From: Spirochaetales bacterium
GTDB lineage: Bacteria; Spirochaetota; Spirochaetia; SZUA-6; RPPD01
Direction of reading: 5' to 3'
Length of the DNA stretch: 57,697 bases
Assembly (NCBI GenBank): GCA_016934415.1
Contig: JAFGSW010000038.1
Span: 1 to 57,697 of the forward strand
Shown: in pieces, positions 27,992 through 36,062 of the stretch
Position numbering within the stretch: the stretch's first letter is position 1
Layout of the letters: every line of letters starts with the position of its first letter
Made by a program: the position numbers and the translations under genes
The notes under the pieces: generated by a model
Databases searched by the model: none
What the model saw: only the letters and a program-made list of their open reading frames with translations
Told to the model about the DNA's origin: nothing

Positions 27992-29629
27992 GTGATTCAG
28001 GTTTCGGACGTGAGCCTCGCTTTCGGCAAGCGGGAGCTCTTCAAGAACGTCAACATCATCTTCACCCCGGGCAACTGCTACGGCCTCATCGGCGCCAATG
28101 GCTCGGGCAAATCGACTTTTCTCAAGATACTGGCCGGCGAGCTCGAGCCCGCCACCGGCGCCGTCACCGTGGGCAAGGGCCTGCGCGTGGCCGTGCTCAG
28201 GCAGGACCAGTCGGCCTTCGACGAGCACGAAGTGACGGACACGGTCGTTATGGGTCACAAAAAACTCCACGACATCCTCGCCGAGCGCGCCGTCATCTAC
28301 GCCAAAAGCGACTTCAGCGAGGCCGACGGCCACCGCGCCGCAGAGCTCGAGGATCTGGTGGCCGGGCTGAACGGCTACGAGGCGGAGGCCGAGGCCGCCA
28401 CCCTGCTCGCGGGCCTGGGCATTGAGGGCGACGCGCTCAAGAAAAAAATGGGGGAGCTCACCGGCGCGGAGAAGATCCGCGTCCTCCTCGCCCAGGCCCT
28501 CTTCGGCAACCCGGACATCCTCCTCCTCGACGAGCCCACCAACCACCTCGACCTCGAGTCGGTGGCCTGGCTTGAGAATTTTCTGGAGCGATTCGACAAC
28601 ACCGTCATCGTCGTCTCCCACGACCGGCATTTCATCAACCGCGTCTGCACGCACATCGCCGACATCGATTACGGGAAAATCCAGGTCTACCCGGGCAACT
28701 TCGACTACTGGGCGGAGGCGAGCCAGCTCGCCCTCAGGCAAAAAAAGGAGGAGAACCGCAAGCGCGAGGAAAAGGCGAAGGAGCTCAAGGCCTTCATCCA
28801 GCGCTTCAGCGCCAACGCGTCGAAGTCGCGGCAGGCGACCTCGCGCAAGAAGCTCCTCGAGAAGCTCGCCCCGGAGGAGATTCCGCCCTCCTCCCGCCGC
28901 TTCCCCTACATCGCCTTCAAGCCCGACCGGGAGTGCGGCAACGTCATCCTCGGCGTGCAGAACGCCTCCAAGAGCGCCGACGGACGTCAGGTTCTCGGGA
29001 ACTTTTCGCTTGAGGTGGCCAAGGGCGAAAAAATCGCCTTCTTCGGTCCGGACAACCTCGCCAAGACCCTGCTCTTCCGCCTCCTCATGGGCGAGGAGAA
29101 ACCCGACGCGGGCTCCGTGACCTGGGGCGAGACCATCACCACCGGCTACTTCCCCAAGGATCCGGGCGACACCTTCGACGGGGAGTTGTCCATCGTTGAG
29201 TGGCTCGCGCAGTTCGCGCGCGACAAGGATGAAACGCTCCTGCGCGGCTTCCTGGGGCGCATGCTCTTCTCCGGCGACGAGGCGCTCAAAAAAACGCGCG
29301 TCCTGTCCGGCGGCGAGAAGGTGCGCTGCCTCCTCGCCCGGCTCATGCAGACGGGCGCCAACGTCCTCGTCCTCGACGAGCCCACCAACCACCTCGACCT
29401 CGAGGCCATCACCTCGCTCAACAACGCCCTCATCGCCTTTCCGGGCGTCGTCCTCTTTTCCTCGCACGACCACCAGTTCGTGGACACGGTCGCCAACCGG
29501 GTGATCGAGATCACGCCCTCGGGCGTCATCGACCGGAGCATGCGCTTCGACGATTACCTCGAAAGCCCCGAGGTGCAGGCGCTCAGGGACGAGATGTACC
29601 ACGGACACATCCGGTTGAGCCTGGAGTAG
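27992..29629 (+). CDS. ABC-F family ATPase (YbiT/YkpA-type)
   Basis: 545 aa from the GTG at 27992; earlier in-frame codons lack homology. Two nucleotide-binding domains in one soluble chain with no membrane segments: first Walker A GLIGANGSGKST (~33-42), signature LTGAEKIRVLLAQALF and Walker B ILLLDEPTNHLD. A charged linker (QKKEENRKREEKAKELKAF) of the P-site tRNA-interaction type follows. The second domain has LSGGEKVRCLLARLM and VLVLDEPTNHLDLEAI. The second Walker A is degenerate (GPDNLAKT), a trait I recall from the YkpA/YbiT subgroup. ABC-F proteins act on ribosomes; some give antibiotic resistance, others regulate translation. No resistance claim is made here. Confidence 0.92.
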   Translation: MIQVSDVSLAFGKRELFKNVNIIFTPGNCYGLIGANGSGKSTFLKILAGELEPATGAVTVGKGLRVAVLRQDQSAFDEHEVTDTVVMGHKKLHDILAERAVIYAKSDFSEADGHRAAELEDLVAGLNGYEAEAEAATLLAGLGIEGDALKKKMGELTGAEKIRVLLAQALFGNPDILLLDEPTNHLDLESVAWLENFLERFDNTVIVVSHDRHFINRVCTHIADIDYGKIQVYPGNFDYWAEASQLALRQKKEENRKREEKAKELKAFIQRFSANASKSRQATSRKKLLEKLAPEEIPPSSRRFPYIAFKPDRECGNVILGVQNASKSADGRQVLGNFSLEVAKGEKIAFFGPDNLAKTLLFRLLMGEEKPDAGSVTWGETITTGYFPKDPGDTFDGELSIVEWLAQFARDKDETLLRGFLGRMLFSGDEALKKTRVLSGGEKVRCLLARLMQTGANVLVLDEPTNHLDLEAITSLNNALIAFPGVVLFSSHDHQFVDTVANRVIEITPSGVIDRSMRFDDYLESPEVQALRDEMYHGHIRLSLE

Positions 29630-29653
29630 CGCCTTCGGCGATACCCTTGGCGG

Positions 29654-29690
29654 GGCGAGCTTTGCCGATGGCGCCCTAGGCGCCGAGGCT
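29654..29690. repeat. AGCCTCGGCGCC dispersed repeat, copy 1 (inverted)
   Basis: Reverse complement begins AGCCTCGGCGCCTAGGGCGC and ends in GCAAAGCTCGCC. Copies in the opposite orientation lie at 32557-32588 and 33140-33172, so the restriction-modification locus and minisatellite are bracketed by inverted copies. Confidence 0.7.
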
Positions 29691-29773
29691 TTTGCATGAT
29701 CAATTTCGAATTCAGCGCCTCTTGCGGCTACAGAATTTTCGAATATGCATTATGCACGCGGAAAAATATGAGT

Positions 29774-30715
29774 CTATAGTTCGATTGATAATTTTGATGA
29801 AAGTAAATCTTTAAAAATCTTTGATTCATCCGTTTCCTGATCTTCAATATTATCCAAATTAAAGAAGTGAGAAGTCGTGGGAGACTCTTTTCTTGCAGTT
29901 TCTGAATCGATATCAACACGCATAATAGTCCAAAATTCAAAAAATCCGTCTTGCTTCGCCTTCTGATGACTTTTTTCAGCCTCGCCAAGTCTATTATGCG
30001 CATTAGAGTAATCGGTTCCACCCTTAATTTCTATTGATACAAGTTTATGTTCACCGGTTTTTAGGTTTTCGACAATTATTATGTCAGGATCGCTGGAAAA
30101 CTGTATTATGACATTTCTTCCCAAGGCATTTTTTATTTTGATGCAGTTTTCTGATTCTTCAATAATTGCATCAGCCACAAGAAGCTTAATGAGCGCGAAG
30201 GTTCTTTCAGTAGCAGCTTTTCCCAATTCAGTGTTTCTGCTCCCTCTCAATTGCGGCCCCAGTGTTAATAGTTGGAGCTCGTGTGCAATCACGGCAGAAA
30301 TTGAATCAATTCCATTTACCAAAGCTTCCCCTATTGGGATTAGGAGTTCTAATAATTCATTTATTTCACTCACTTCGGGAATTCGCTTTGCATCTTTCTC
30401 TTCAAAATATTTGTATTTGCTATAGGTTTTTGAAAATTCTTTTTGAGAAATACCAAATAATAGCCTGTAATAACCAAGCAGCATAGGATTTTTCAGTAAT
30501 ACGATCGGAACAGGAAGAAATACTTCCCCACGAATACCATATCGAGCTATTTTATTAAGCACAGATTTCGATACAAATTTCTTTAGTTCATCGTCGATAA
30601 GTGTTACGTCTATTTTTTTTATTGTTCTAAAAAGAGCGTCTTGAAGAAATTTATGTCGTATTTCCTTAAGCCTATAATAAAATGCAATCTGCAAATCCGC
30701 TTCTTTAGTTTTCAT
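29774..30715 (-). CDS. Type II restriction endonuclease, XcyI/Cfr9I-like
   Basis: 313 aa, AT-rich compared with the surroundings. PD-(D/E)xK core: DP-D211 in FSSDPDIIIVENL and E229-x-K231 in VSIEIKGGTDYSNAHNRLGE. The QKAKQDGFFEFWTI stretch and overall layout resemble the XcyI family, whose known members cut CCCGGG. Specificity is inferred from family resemblance, not shown. Its ATG overlaps the methyltransferase stop (ATGA), so the endonuclease is translated after the methylase, a common safety order. Low GC suggests horizontal acquisition. Confidence 0.8.
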   Translation of the reverse strand: MKTKEADLQIAFYYRLKEIRHKFLQDALFRTIKKIDVTLIDDELKKFVSKSVLNKIARYGIRGEVFLPVPIVLLKNPMLLGYYRLLFGISQKEFSKTYSKYKYFEEKDAKRIPEVSEINELLELLIPIGEALVNGIDSISAVIAHELQLLTLGPQLRGSRNTELGKAATERTFALIKLLVADAIIEESENCIKIKNALGRNVIIQFSSDPDIIIVENLKTGEHKLVSIEIKGGTDYSNAHNRLGEAEKSHQKAKQDGFFEFWTIMRVDIDSETARKESPTTSHFFNLDNIEDQETDESKIFKDLLSSKLSIEL

Positions 30716-31599
30716 GCCATCTTCCGCACAATTGTATTATCAAGTCCAATTCTATTTTTCGCAATTTTTATATATTCGGGATTTATATCAATTCCAACAA
30801 AAGACCTCTTGAACTTAAGTGAAACATATCCAACAGTCCCAGAGCCGAAGAACGGATCTAAAATTATATCTTTCTCTTTCGATCCTGCAAGTATACATGG
30901 TGAAACTAATGCCTCGGGGAAAGTAGCAAAATGTGCACCTGTAAAAGGTTCTGTATTAATTGACCAAACGGATCGTTTATTTTTTTTCAATCCATTAGTG
31001 GATTCTTCTTTTATCGCATCTGGATTATAGAAATACTTTTCGTTTTTTGAAAGTAAAAAAATATATTCATGACATCTAGTTGGTCTATCTTGCACGCTTT
31101 CCGGTTGACAATTGGGTTTATGCCATATGATATCGCTTCTTAAGTACCAACCGTCATTTTGTAAAGCGAATGCAATCCTCCAAGGAACGCCGATTAAATC
31201 TTTCGGTTTTAATCCTGAAGGTGTCTGTGGGCGATATTTCATTGCTCGCGCTTGGTTTTTTTTATCAATATCTCTCCATGTTCGATTACCGCTTGTATAA
31301 GAATCTCCAACATTCAACCAAAAGGTTCCATCTTCTTTTAATACCCGTTTCACTTGTTGGAAAACAGCCGTTAAATTTCTTATATAATCATTTAAAATAT
31401 CCTCAGCGCCGATCTGATCCGAGACTCCATAATCTCTAAGTCCCCAATATGGAGGACTAGTAATACAGGATTGAAAATAATTATCAGGAAGTGCTTTTAA
31501 AATATCAATAGCACTGCCACATATTATCGCGCTATTTGAAATGATTGAGTTATACTCTGAGTTACCAGAAATAATATTTAAAAGCGTTCCTTGAATCAT
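30712..31599 (-). CDS. DNA methyltransferase of the XcyI-like system (N4-cytosine type)
   Basis: 295 aa. Catalytic motif IV SPPYWGLRDYG (residues 48-58) precedes SAM-binding motif I DPFFGSGTVGY (248-258), the beta-class order. The SPPY tetrapeptide fits N4-cytosine or N6-adenine methylation; pairing with an XcyI-like enzyme favours N4-cytosine at CCCGGG. It would protect host DNA from the adjacent endonuclease. AT-rich like its partner. Its start is about 110 bases from the 21-bp minisatellite. Confidence 0.88.
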   Translation of the reverse strand: MIQGTLLNIISGNSEYNSIISNSAIICGSAIDILKALPDNYFQSCITSPPYWGLRDYGVSDQIGAEDILNDYIRNLTAVFQQVKRVLKEDGTFWLNVGDSYTSGNRTWRDIDKKNQARAMKYRPQTPSGLKPKDLIGVPWRIAFALQNDGWYLRSDIIWHKPNCQPESVQDRPTRCHEYIFLLSKNEKYFYNPDAIKEESTNGLKKNKRSVWSINTEPFTGAHFATFPEALVSPCILAGSKEKDIILDPFFGSGTVGYVSLKFKRSFVGIDINPEYIKIAKNRIGLDNTIVRKMA

Positions 31600-31711
31600 C
31601 GATGAAAATACTTCCCAACACTGAAGCTAATTAAAGACTAGCATAAATGCTTTCTTTTGGAAAGACTCCTTTTTATCATATTTTTTATTCAGCTTACTAA
31701 GTTACTGAAGC

Positions 31712-32253
31712 CGGGAGCTCGTCGGTACTCGGGACCTCCTCGTTGTTATCCGGGAGCTTCTCGTCGCTAGCCGGGAGCTCTTCGTCGACGACCGGGAGTG
31801 GCTCGGCGGCAGTCGGGAGTGGCTCATCGGCACTCGGGAGCTTCTCGTCGACAGCCGGGACCTCCTCGTCGCTAGCCGGGGGCTCCTTGTCGACGACCGG
31901 GAGCGGTTCGTCGATAGCCGGGAGCCCCTCGTCGACGACTAGGAGCGGCTTGTCGCTAACCGGGAGCAGCTCGTCGGTAGTCGGGAGCTCCGTGTCGACA
32001 GTCGGGAGCTCTTCGGCAACAGTCGGGGGCTCATCATCCGCAGTCGGGAGCCTCTCGTCGGCACTCGGGAGTGGCTCGTCGGTAGTCGGGGGCAGCTCGT
32101 CGGCAGTCGGGGGCTCTTCGTCAGCAGTCATGGGCTCCTCGTCCACGATCGGGAGCAGCTCGTCGACAGCCGGGACCTCCTCGTCGACAACCAGGGCCTC
32201 CTCGTCACAGTCGGGAGCTTCTCATCAGTAACCGGGAGCTCCTCGTCTGGGTG
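31712..32253. repeat. 21-bp minisatellite, 26 units
   Basis: Hand alignment gives 26 head-to-tail units, nearly all 21 bp (first 18, one of 20), most starting CGGGAGC or CGGGGGC and containing CTCGTCG. Units differ from each other at several positions, so the array is old or repeatedly converted. Both strands stay open for long stretches because 21 is a multiple of three (DEPLPTA-type heptads on minus, SSSSTAG-type on plus), but starts would lie inside the array and the 20-bp unit breaks the frame. I therefore call it a repeat, not a gene. Confidence 0.92.
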
Positions 32254-33195
32254 GGCGGCCTGGGTGAGCGGCTGTAGAGCTTGTCATCGCTCACCCCGGG
32301 GTATTGGGTCAATCTTCAGTAATGCATTCTTGTAGCAATACCCCAACAGCACTTATGATAAAGTTCAATACCTCGCAAATCCCGGGAAAGATTGGCGCAT
32401 GTCCGGGAGCCCGGCGCAAGTGTCCGGGAGCCGCTCGCAGGTCCTCGGGAAGGGGTGGCGTACACTTTTTTACCCCTGGCGTCAATAAACGCGAAAACTC
32501 CCATTGTCCGGTTCGCTTCGACTGCGCTCAGCGAACTCTCTGAGTTACCTCATCTCAGCCTCGGCGCTAAAGCGCCATCGACGAGGCTTACCTTAGAATC
32601 AATAATGAAACACATAGAACAATGAAGGCGAAAAAATAAAGGCGGCGCCAGGGACGGCGCCGTTGTCCGGACGCGTCCTGCTGATCCCGCAGACAAATTA
32701 TTTTGCATAGAAGCGTATGAGCGGGATCAGCTAAGCGGTTTCACCCCGCTTGCTCTCATGCCAATATCTTGTGAATCCGCAGAGCACAGGATGTGCGAAG
32801 CACGCGGGTTTGGAAGGGTCCAGGGAAGGGATTTACACACTAAATTTGTTGGCGCGAAGTTTGATTGCATAATTGGTGAAATAAAAAGTTGAGTCAAACT
32901 TCGAGCGGAGAGGGCCAATTGAATTCTTGTAAGGATAAGGTTGCCTATTTCAGTAAAACTTATTAGCCCGCCCTCCGCACACCCGCGTGTGGAGTCGGTG
33001 CGCCCCCTTGCGAGGGGAAACGCTTCTCGGAAGCGTCAGTAAAGCCTGGTTCGCAGCGAAAGCTGAAATAGTAGATTGGCAAGAAGACCCAGCGTCAGAG
33101 AGCTGAAATGTAGAAGTGGCGCGCGTGTCGCCTCGCCTCAGCCTCGGCGCCTAAGGCGCCATCGGCAAGGCTCGCCCCCCGCCAGGGGCACGGCG
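32254..33195. other. Non-coding stretch with two AGCCTCGGCGC repeats
   Basis: About 940 bases without a gene I can support. Repeat copies AGCCTCGGCGCTAAAGCGCC (32557 onward) and AGCCTCGGCGCCTAAGGCGC (33140 onward) are each partly palindromic. A GGTTCGCTTCGACTGCGCTC palindrome with GCGAAC lies just before the first. The region looks like accumulated repeat and insertion debris at the edge of the restriction-modification locus. Confidence 0.6.
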
Positions 33196-33573
33196 TCAGC
33201 CGGTCAGATACTCCATGCCCTCCTCGCGCGTGTCGAAGATGACGAGCTTGGATTTCGACATGAGGTTGACCATGTTGACCAGCAGTTTCTGGACGCCCGT
33301 GACGCCGACGACGCACTCCTTCTCGACCTTGCCCGAGGAGGCGGTATAGATGGCGAACTCGCGCAGCGCATCGACGACCTCCTGGTCAGACTGGGCGCCG
33401 GTGACGTCGGAAAGGAAGAGCATTTTGCCCCCGGCGTCGTCGGTGATCCGGCGCGCCTCGGCGATGCATTCGAACACCGTTTTCTTTTCATCGGGAATCT
33501 TGGCGCGCAATCCGGAATAATCGATCAGCAGTATCTTCTTTCCTTTATTATCTACCCATTGAACCCTATCCAT
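33196..33573 (-). CDS. 125-aa hypothetical protein, paralog of 35243-35620 (STAS/SEC14-like?)
   Basis: 125 aa with GGAGGAG before the ATG. Sequence WVDNKGKKILLIDYSGLRAK, MLFLSDVTGAQSDQEVV, KECVVGVTGVQKLLVN and SKSKLVIFDTREEGMEYL suggests an alternating alpha/beta fold of the STAS/SEC14 kind, though this is a fold guess. It aligns without gaps to the protein at 35243 with roughly 58 % identity by hand count. The invariant GKVEKEC, GVxGVQK and LxSKxKLVxFDT blocks are likely functional. Cytoplasmic; function unknown. Confidence 0.75.
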   Translation of the reverse strand: MDRVQWVDNKGKKILLIDYSGLRAKIPDEKKTVFECIAEARRITDDAGGKMLFLSDVTGAQSDQEVVDALREFAIYTASSGKVEKECVVGVTGVQKLLVNMVNLMSKSKLVIFDTREEGMEYLTG

Positions 33574-33707
33574 GGCGTCTCCTCCCCGGTTGATAGTAAA
33601 AATGATAATCGAGACGCTCGCCGAATGCCGCGGATTTTAAATCGTGAAACGCGGGCGGACACGGAAAGAGATCCGGCTTTCGGCAGTCATCGATTCGAGA
33701 ATGCGAT

Positions 33708-34526
33708 TCAACGGTCGCCTTCGTTCAGGAGATCGAGAATGATTTCCGGAAACACCTTCCCGCGCACCTTTTTTCGATACTCCATCTCTTCCTTCGTCCT
33801 GCCGCTGATCAATGATTTATTGAGCACGATGTTGTCCGAAACGCTCAGGAGCGCGACGAGCGGCCGGCCGGCCGCTTCCGCCGCCCGGAAGGCCGCGGCC
33901 GTCTCCATCTCTATGGCGTTGCAGCCCAAGCCCATGATCTCGTCCAGTCGGGAAAATTGCGCGAAGATGGTGTCGATGCTGAAAATCCCGCCGCGATGCA
34001 GCCCCGCCCCGTGTTTGCCGCAGACGCGTTCGGCGACGGCGTTTAATTTCGCGTTCAAGTCGGCGTCCGGGCGGGCGACCTCGCCGAACGGATCGGCTTG
34101 CTTCAGGGGCCCGGCCTTCAGGTACCGGCTGGCGCCGTCGCCGCAGACCGAGCTCTCGGGGATGACGACGTCGCCGATCTTCATGTTCGCGTCCAGGGCG
34201 CCGACCGAGCCGATGAACACGATCCTCCGGCACGGCGTCAGGCCGAGGACGAGCACCGCGTCCATCACGAGCGGCGCGCCCACGCCGGTTTTTACATAAG
34301 TGATCCCGGCGCCGTTCACCGCGATATTCCAGGTCGCGATCGACGCGGCGCGCGAAAGCTGCGTGCTCGTGCCGCCGAAATCGCCCAGGAAACCGGGCTC
34401 CCACCAGGGCGCGAGAACGACGGCCGGCCGCACCTGGTCCCGGCGCAGCCCCAGAAACACCCGGCAGACGTCGTCCGGCGTGGAGCCGTATCGTTCTATC
34501 CCCTTTACGAGCTCGTCATACAGCAT
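33708..34526 (-). CDS. Nucleoside phosphorylase family (PNP/UDP-type)
   Basis: 272 aa. The purine/uridine phosphorylase superfamily signature is visible: YVKTGVGAPLVMDAVLVLG, VFIGSVGALDANMKIGDVVI and the ribose-binding Met-Glu in CNAIEMETAAAFRAAEAAG, then LLSVSDNI. Members cleave the N-glycosidic bond of nucleosides using phosphate or, in MTA/SAH nucleosidases, water. The exact base is not readable. No signal peptide. The start ATG has no strong ribosome-binding site. Confidence 0.85.
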   Translation of the reverse strand: MLYDELVKGIERYGSTPDDVCRVFLGLRRDQVRPAVVLAPWWEPGFLGDFGGTSTQLSRAASIATWNIAVNGAGITYVKTGVGAPLVMDAVLVLGLTPCRRIVFIGSVGALDANMKIGDVVIPESSVCGDGASRYLKAGPLKQADPFGEVARPDADLNAKLNAVAERVCGKHGAGLHRGGIFSIDTIFAQFSRLDEIMGLGCNAIEMETAAAFRAAEAAGRPLVALLSVSDNIVLNKSLISGRTKEEMEYRKKVRGKVFPEIILDLLNEGDR

Positions 34527-34580
34527 GTCAATGTCTTCGCACGGATCGATGAAGTTTGTCTATGGGAAACGACGCCCCGA

Positions 34581-35114
34581 TCACGCCCCTCTTCGTTCAA
34601 CCGCGTACGTGATCCGCACGAGCCCATTGGGGAACGTCTTCGTCTCCTTATTATTGAGCGCAATCCCTTGCGGCAGATCGCCGAAGAGCGGAACGCCCGA
34701 GCCGAGAAGAACCGGGACCACGGTGATCGTCAACTCGTCGATGAACCCGGCCCGCATAAATTCCCGAACGGTCCGCCCCCCGTCGATGTAAAGGTTCCCG
34801 TATCCCTTCTCCCGCAAGCCTTTGACGATTTCGGCCGGTTCGCCGGCCAGGACGCCCGCGCACTCGCCGCCGGGAGCCCGCGGCAATGTCCGGGAAAGGA
34901 CGAAGACGGGCTTCACGTACGGCCACTCCCCGAAGGAGAGAACCGCTTCGTACGTCTTCCTTCCCATGACCACCGCGTCGATCGTCTTCATGAATTCGGC
35001 GTACCCGTAATCCTCGCCCTCGGGCGTCTCGATGCCCGTCAGCCAGTCGAGCGACCCGTCCCGCCGGGCGATGTATCCGTCGAGGCTCGCGGCGATAAAT
35101 ACCCGGTTTGTCAT
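34581..35114 (-). CDS. Dihydrofolate-reductase-fold (RibD C-terminal-like) protein
   Basis: 177 aa: FIAASLDGYIARRDGSLDWL at the N-terminus, VVMGRKTYEAVLSFG, LYIDGGRTVREFMRAGFID and ELTITVVPVLLGSGVPLF are the conserved blocks of the RibD-C/DHFR-like reductase family (YwjB, YyaP type). Likely an NADPH-dependent reductase; substrate unknown and not necessarily folate. Cytoplasmic. Lies between the nucleoside phosphorylase and the second 125-aa paralog on the same strand. Confidence 0.9.
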   Translation of the reverse strand: MTNRVFIAASLDGYIARRDGSLDWLTGIETPEGEDYGYAEFMKTIDAVVMGRKTYEAVLSFGEWPYVKPVFVLSRTLPRAPGGECAGVLAGEPAEIVKGLREKGYGNLYIDGGRTVREFMRAGFIDELTITVVPVLLGSGVPLFGDLPQGIALNNKETKTFPNGLVRITYAVERRGA

Positions 35115-35191
35115 TCTTTTTCCCCGCTCAGGAGCTTTAGTTTCACTACGGTGATAGTTTCCGTCCGTCTCTTACCCCGTTCTTTACCTTC

Positions 35192-35230
35192 ATCCGCGCC
35201 ATCCGTCTCATCCGTGTGATCCGTGGTTCT
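35192..35230. repeat. Single arm of the ATCCGTG-type repeat
   Basis: ATCCGCGCCATCCGTCTCAT followed by CCGTGTGATCCGTGG: four ATCCG words at ~9-11 base spacing. The same words make the inverted arms at 53671-53867 and 57369-57611. Confidence 0.6.
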
Positions 35231-35242
35231 CCCCTCTTGCGC

Positions 35243-35620
35243 TCATTCCACGAGCCAGTCCATCGCCTTGTCCGGGGTGTCGAACATCACGAGCTTGGTC
35301 TTGGAGATGAGGTTGATCATGGCGACGAGCGCCTTCTGCACCCCGCTCACTCCGACCGCGCACTCCTTTTCCACCTTCCCGAGCGAGACGGTCGTCCGGC
35401 CGAACTCCTGGAGGGCGTTCACCACTTCCTTGTCCGATACGGTGTTCGTGACGTCCGAGAGGAAACGGATCTTCTCAGGCGATCTCCGCGCGATCTCCGT
35501 CGCCTTCGCTATGATGTCCAAAACGATTTTCTTGTCCTCGGGATTCGGCGCCCGCAGTCCGGTGTAATCGAGGTAGAGTATCTTTTTGCCCTTATGGTCG
35601 ACCCAGCGCACGCGTTCCAT
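35243..35620 (-). CDS. 125-aa hypothetical protein, paralog of 33196-33573
   Basis: 125 aa from the ATG at 35620, chosen for AAGGGGGC upstream and because it then matches the paralog's length exactly. Shared blocks include MERVRWVDHKGKKIL, LDYTGLRAP, FLSDVTNTVSDKEVVNAL, LGKVEKECAVGVSGVQKALV and SKTKLVMFDT. It is the last of four minus-strand genes bracketed by the paralog pair, as if the intervening pair inserted between tandem duplicates. No function known. Confidence 0.75.
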   Translation of the reverse strand: MERVRWVDHKGKKILYLDYTGLRAPNPEDKKIVLDIIAKATEIARRSPEKIRFLSDVTNTVSDKEVVNALQEFGRTTVSLGKVEKECAVGVSGVQKALVAMINLISKTKLVMFDTPDKAMDWLVE

Positions 35621-35900
35621 GGAGCCCCCTTCCGCGCAGTCCTCGAGAAAATGATACGCGAGACGGGCCGTTATTGCAAACGAGCCTGCGCGGCGGGAAA
35701 CGCACATTGCTGCGCGGATGCCGTGAAGGCCGGGGATGGCCGAGAGTGACCCATGTCCTGATCATCCGTAGCGTTCAGACAATTGAGGAAATGGCTCAGC
35801 AGCCAAAAAATTGCTTCGGGATGTTCCTGTTTTCCATTGTTTTCGTCGGCAGTCCCTCACAATGTCCCGAAACGCTTTGCCCCAAAATAGCGAATGAGAC

Positions 35901-36015
35901 TTATTGGAATCTAGCAGAACCTAACATTGGAATCTGCCAGATTCCAACATTGAATTCTATCAGATTCCAACATTGGAATCTGCCAGATTCTAACATTGCA
36001 ATCTGGCAGATTCTA
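35901..36015. repeat. Five tandem 23-bp palindromic repeats upstream of the HU-type gene
   Basis: Units start at about 35901, 35924, 35947, 35970 and 35993. The best two carry the palindrome GGAATCTGCCAGATTCC after ACATT; units 1, 3 and 5 are diverged (for instance GCAATCTGGCAGATTC in unit 5). There are no unique spacers, so it is not a CRISPR. The last unit overlaps a TATAAT box. The layout looks like an operator array for a dimeric DNA-binding protein. Confidence 0.9.
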
Positions 36016-36019
36016 TAAT
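36014..36019 (+). promoter_or_regulatory. -10 box of the HU-type gene, overlapping the repeat array
   Basis: TATAAT directly at the end of repeat unit 5, about 43 bases before the ATG. The -35 position would fall inside the repeats, where no good TTGACA is present, so an activator or repressor bound to the repeats could control it. Confidence 0.5.
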
Positions 36020-36062
36020 AACATCAATAACAAAACCAACATGAACAAAGGCGGTGACGATC

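Noticed and set aside
27959-29608. 549-aa minus-strand frame opposite the ABC-F gene
   Set aside because: Shadow frame; the ABC-F gene on the other strand has all expected motifs.
31697-32231. Open frames on both strands of the 21-bp array (Asp/Glu/Pro-rich on minus, Ser/Gly-rich on plus)
   Set aside because: The frames exist because the unit is 21 bases; the minus start is a GTG within the array without a ribosome-binding site, and a 20-base unit breaks the frame. No independent sign of coding.
35901-36015. CRISPR-like appearance of the 23-bp repeats
   Set aside because: Units are directly adjacent with no spacers, and no cas gene is present.
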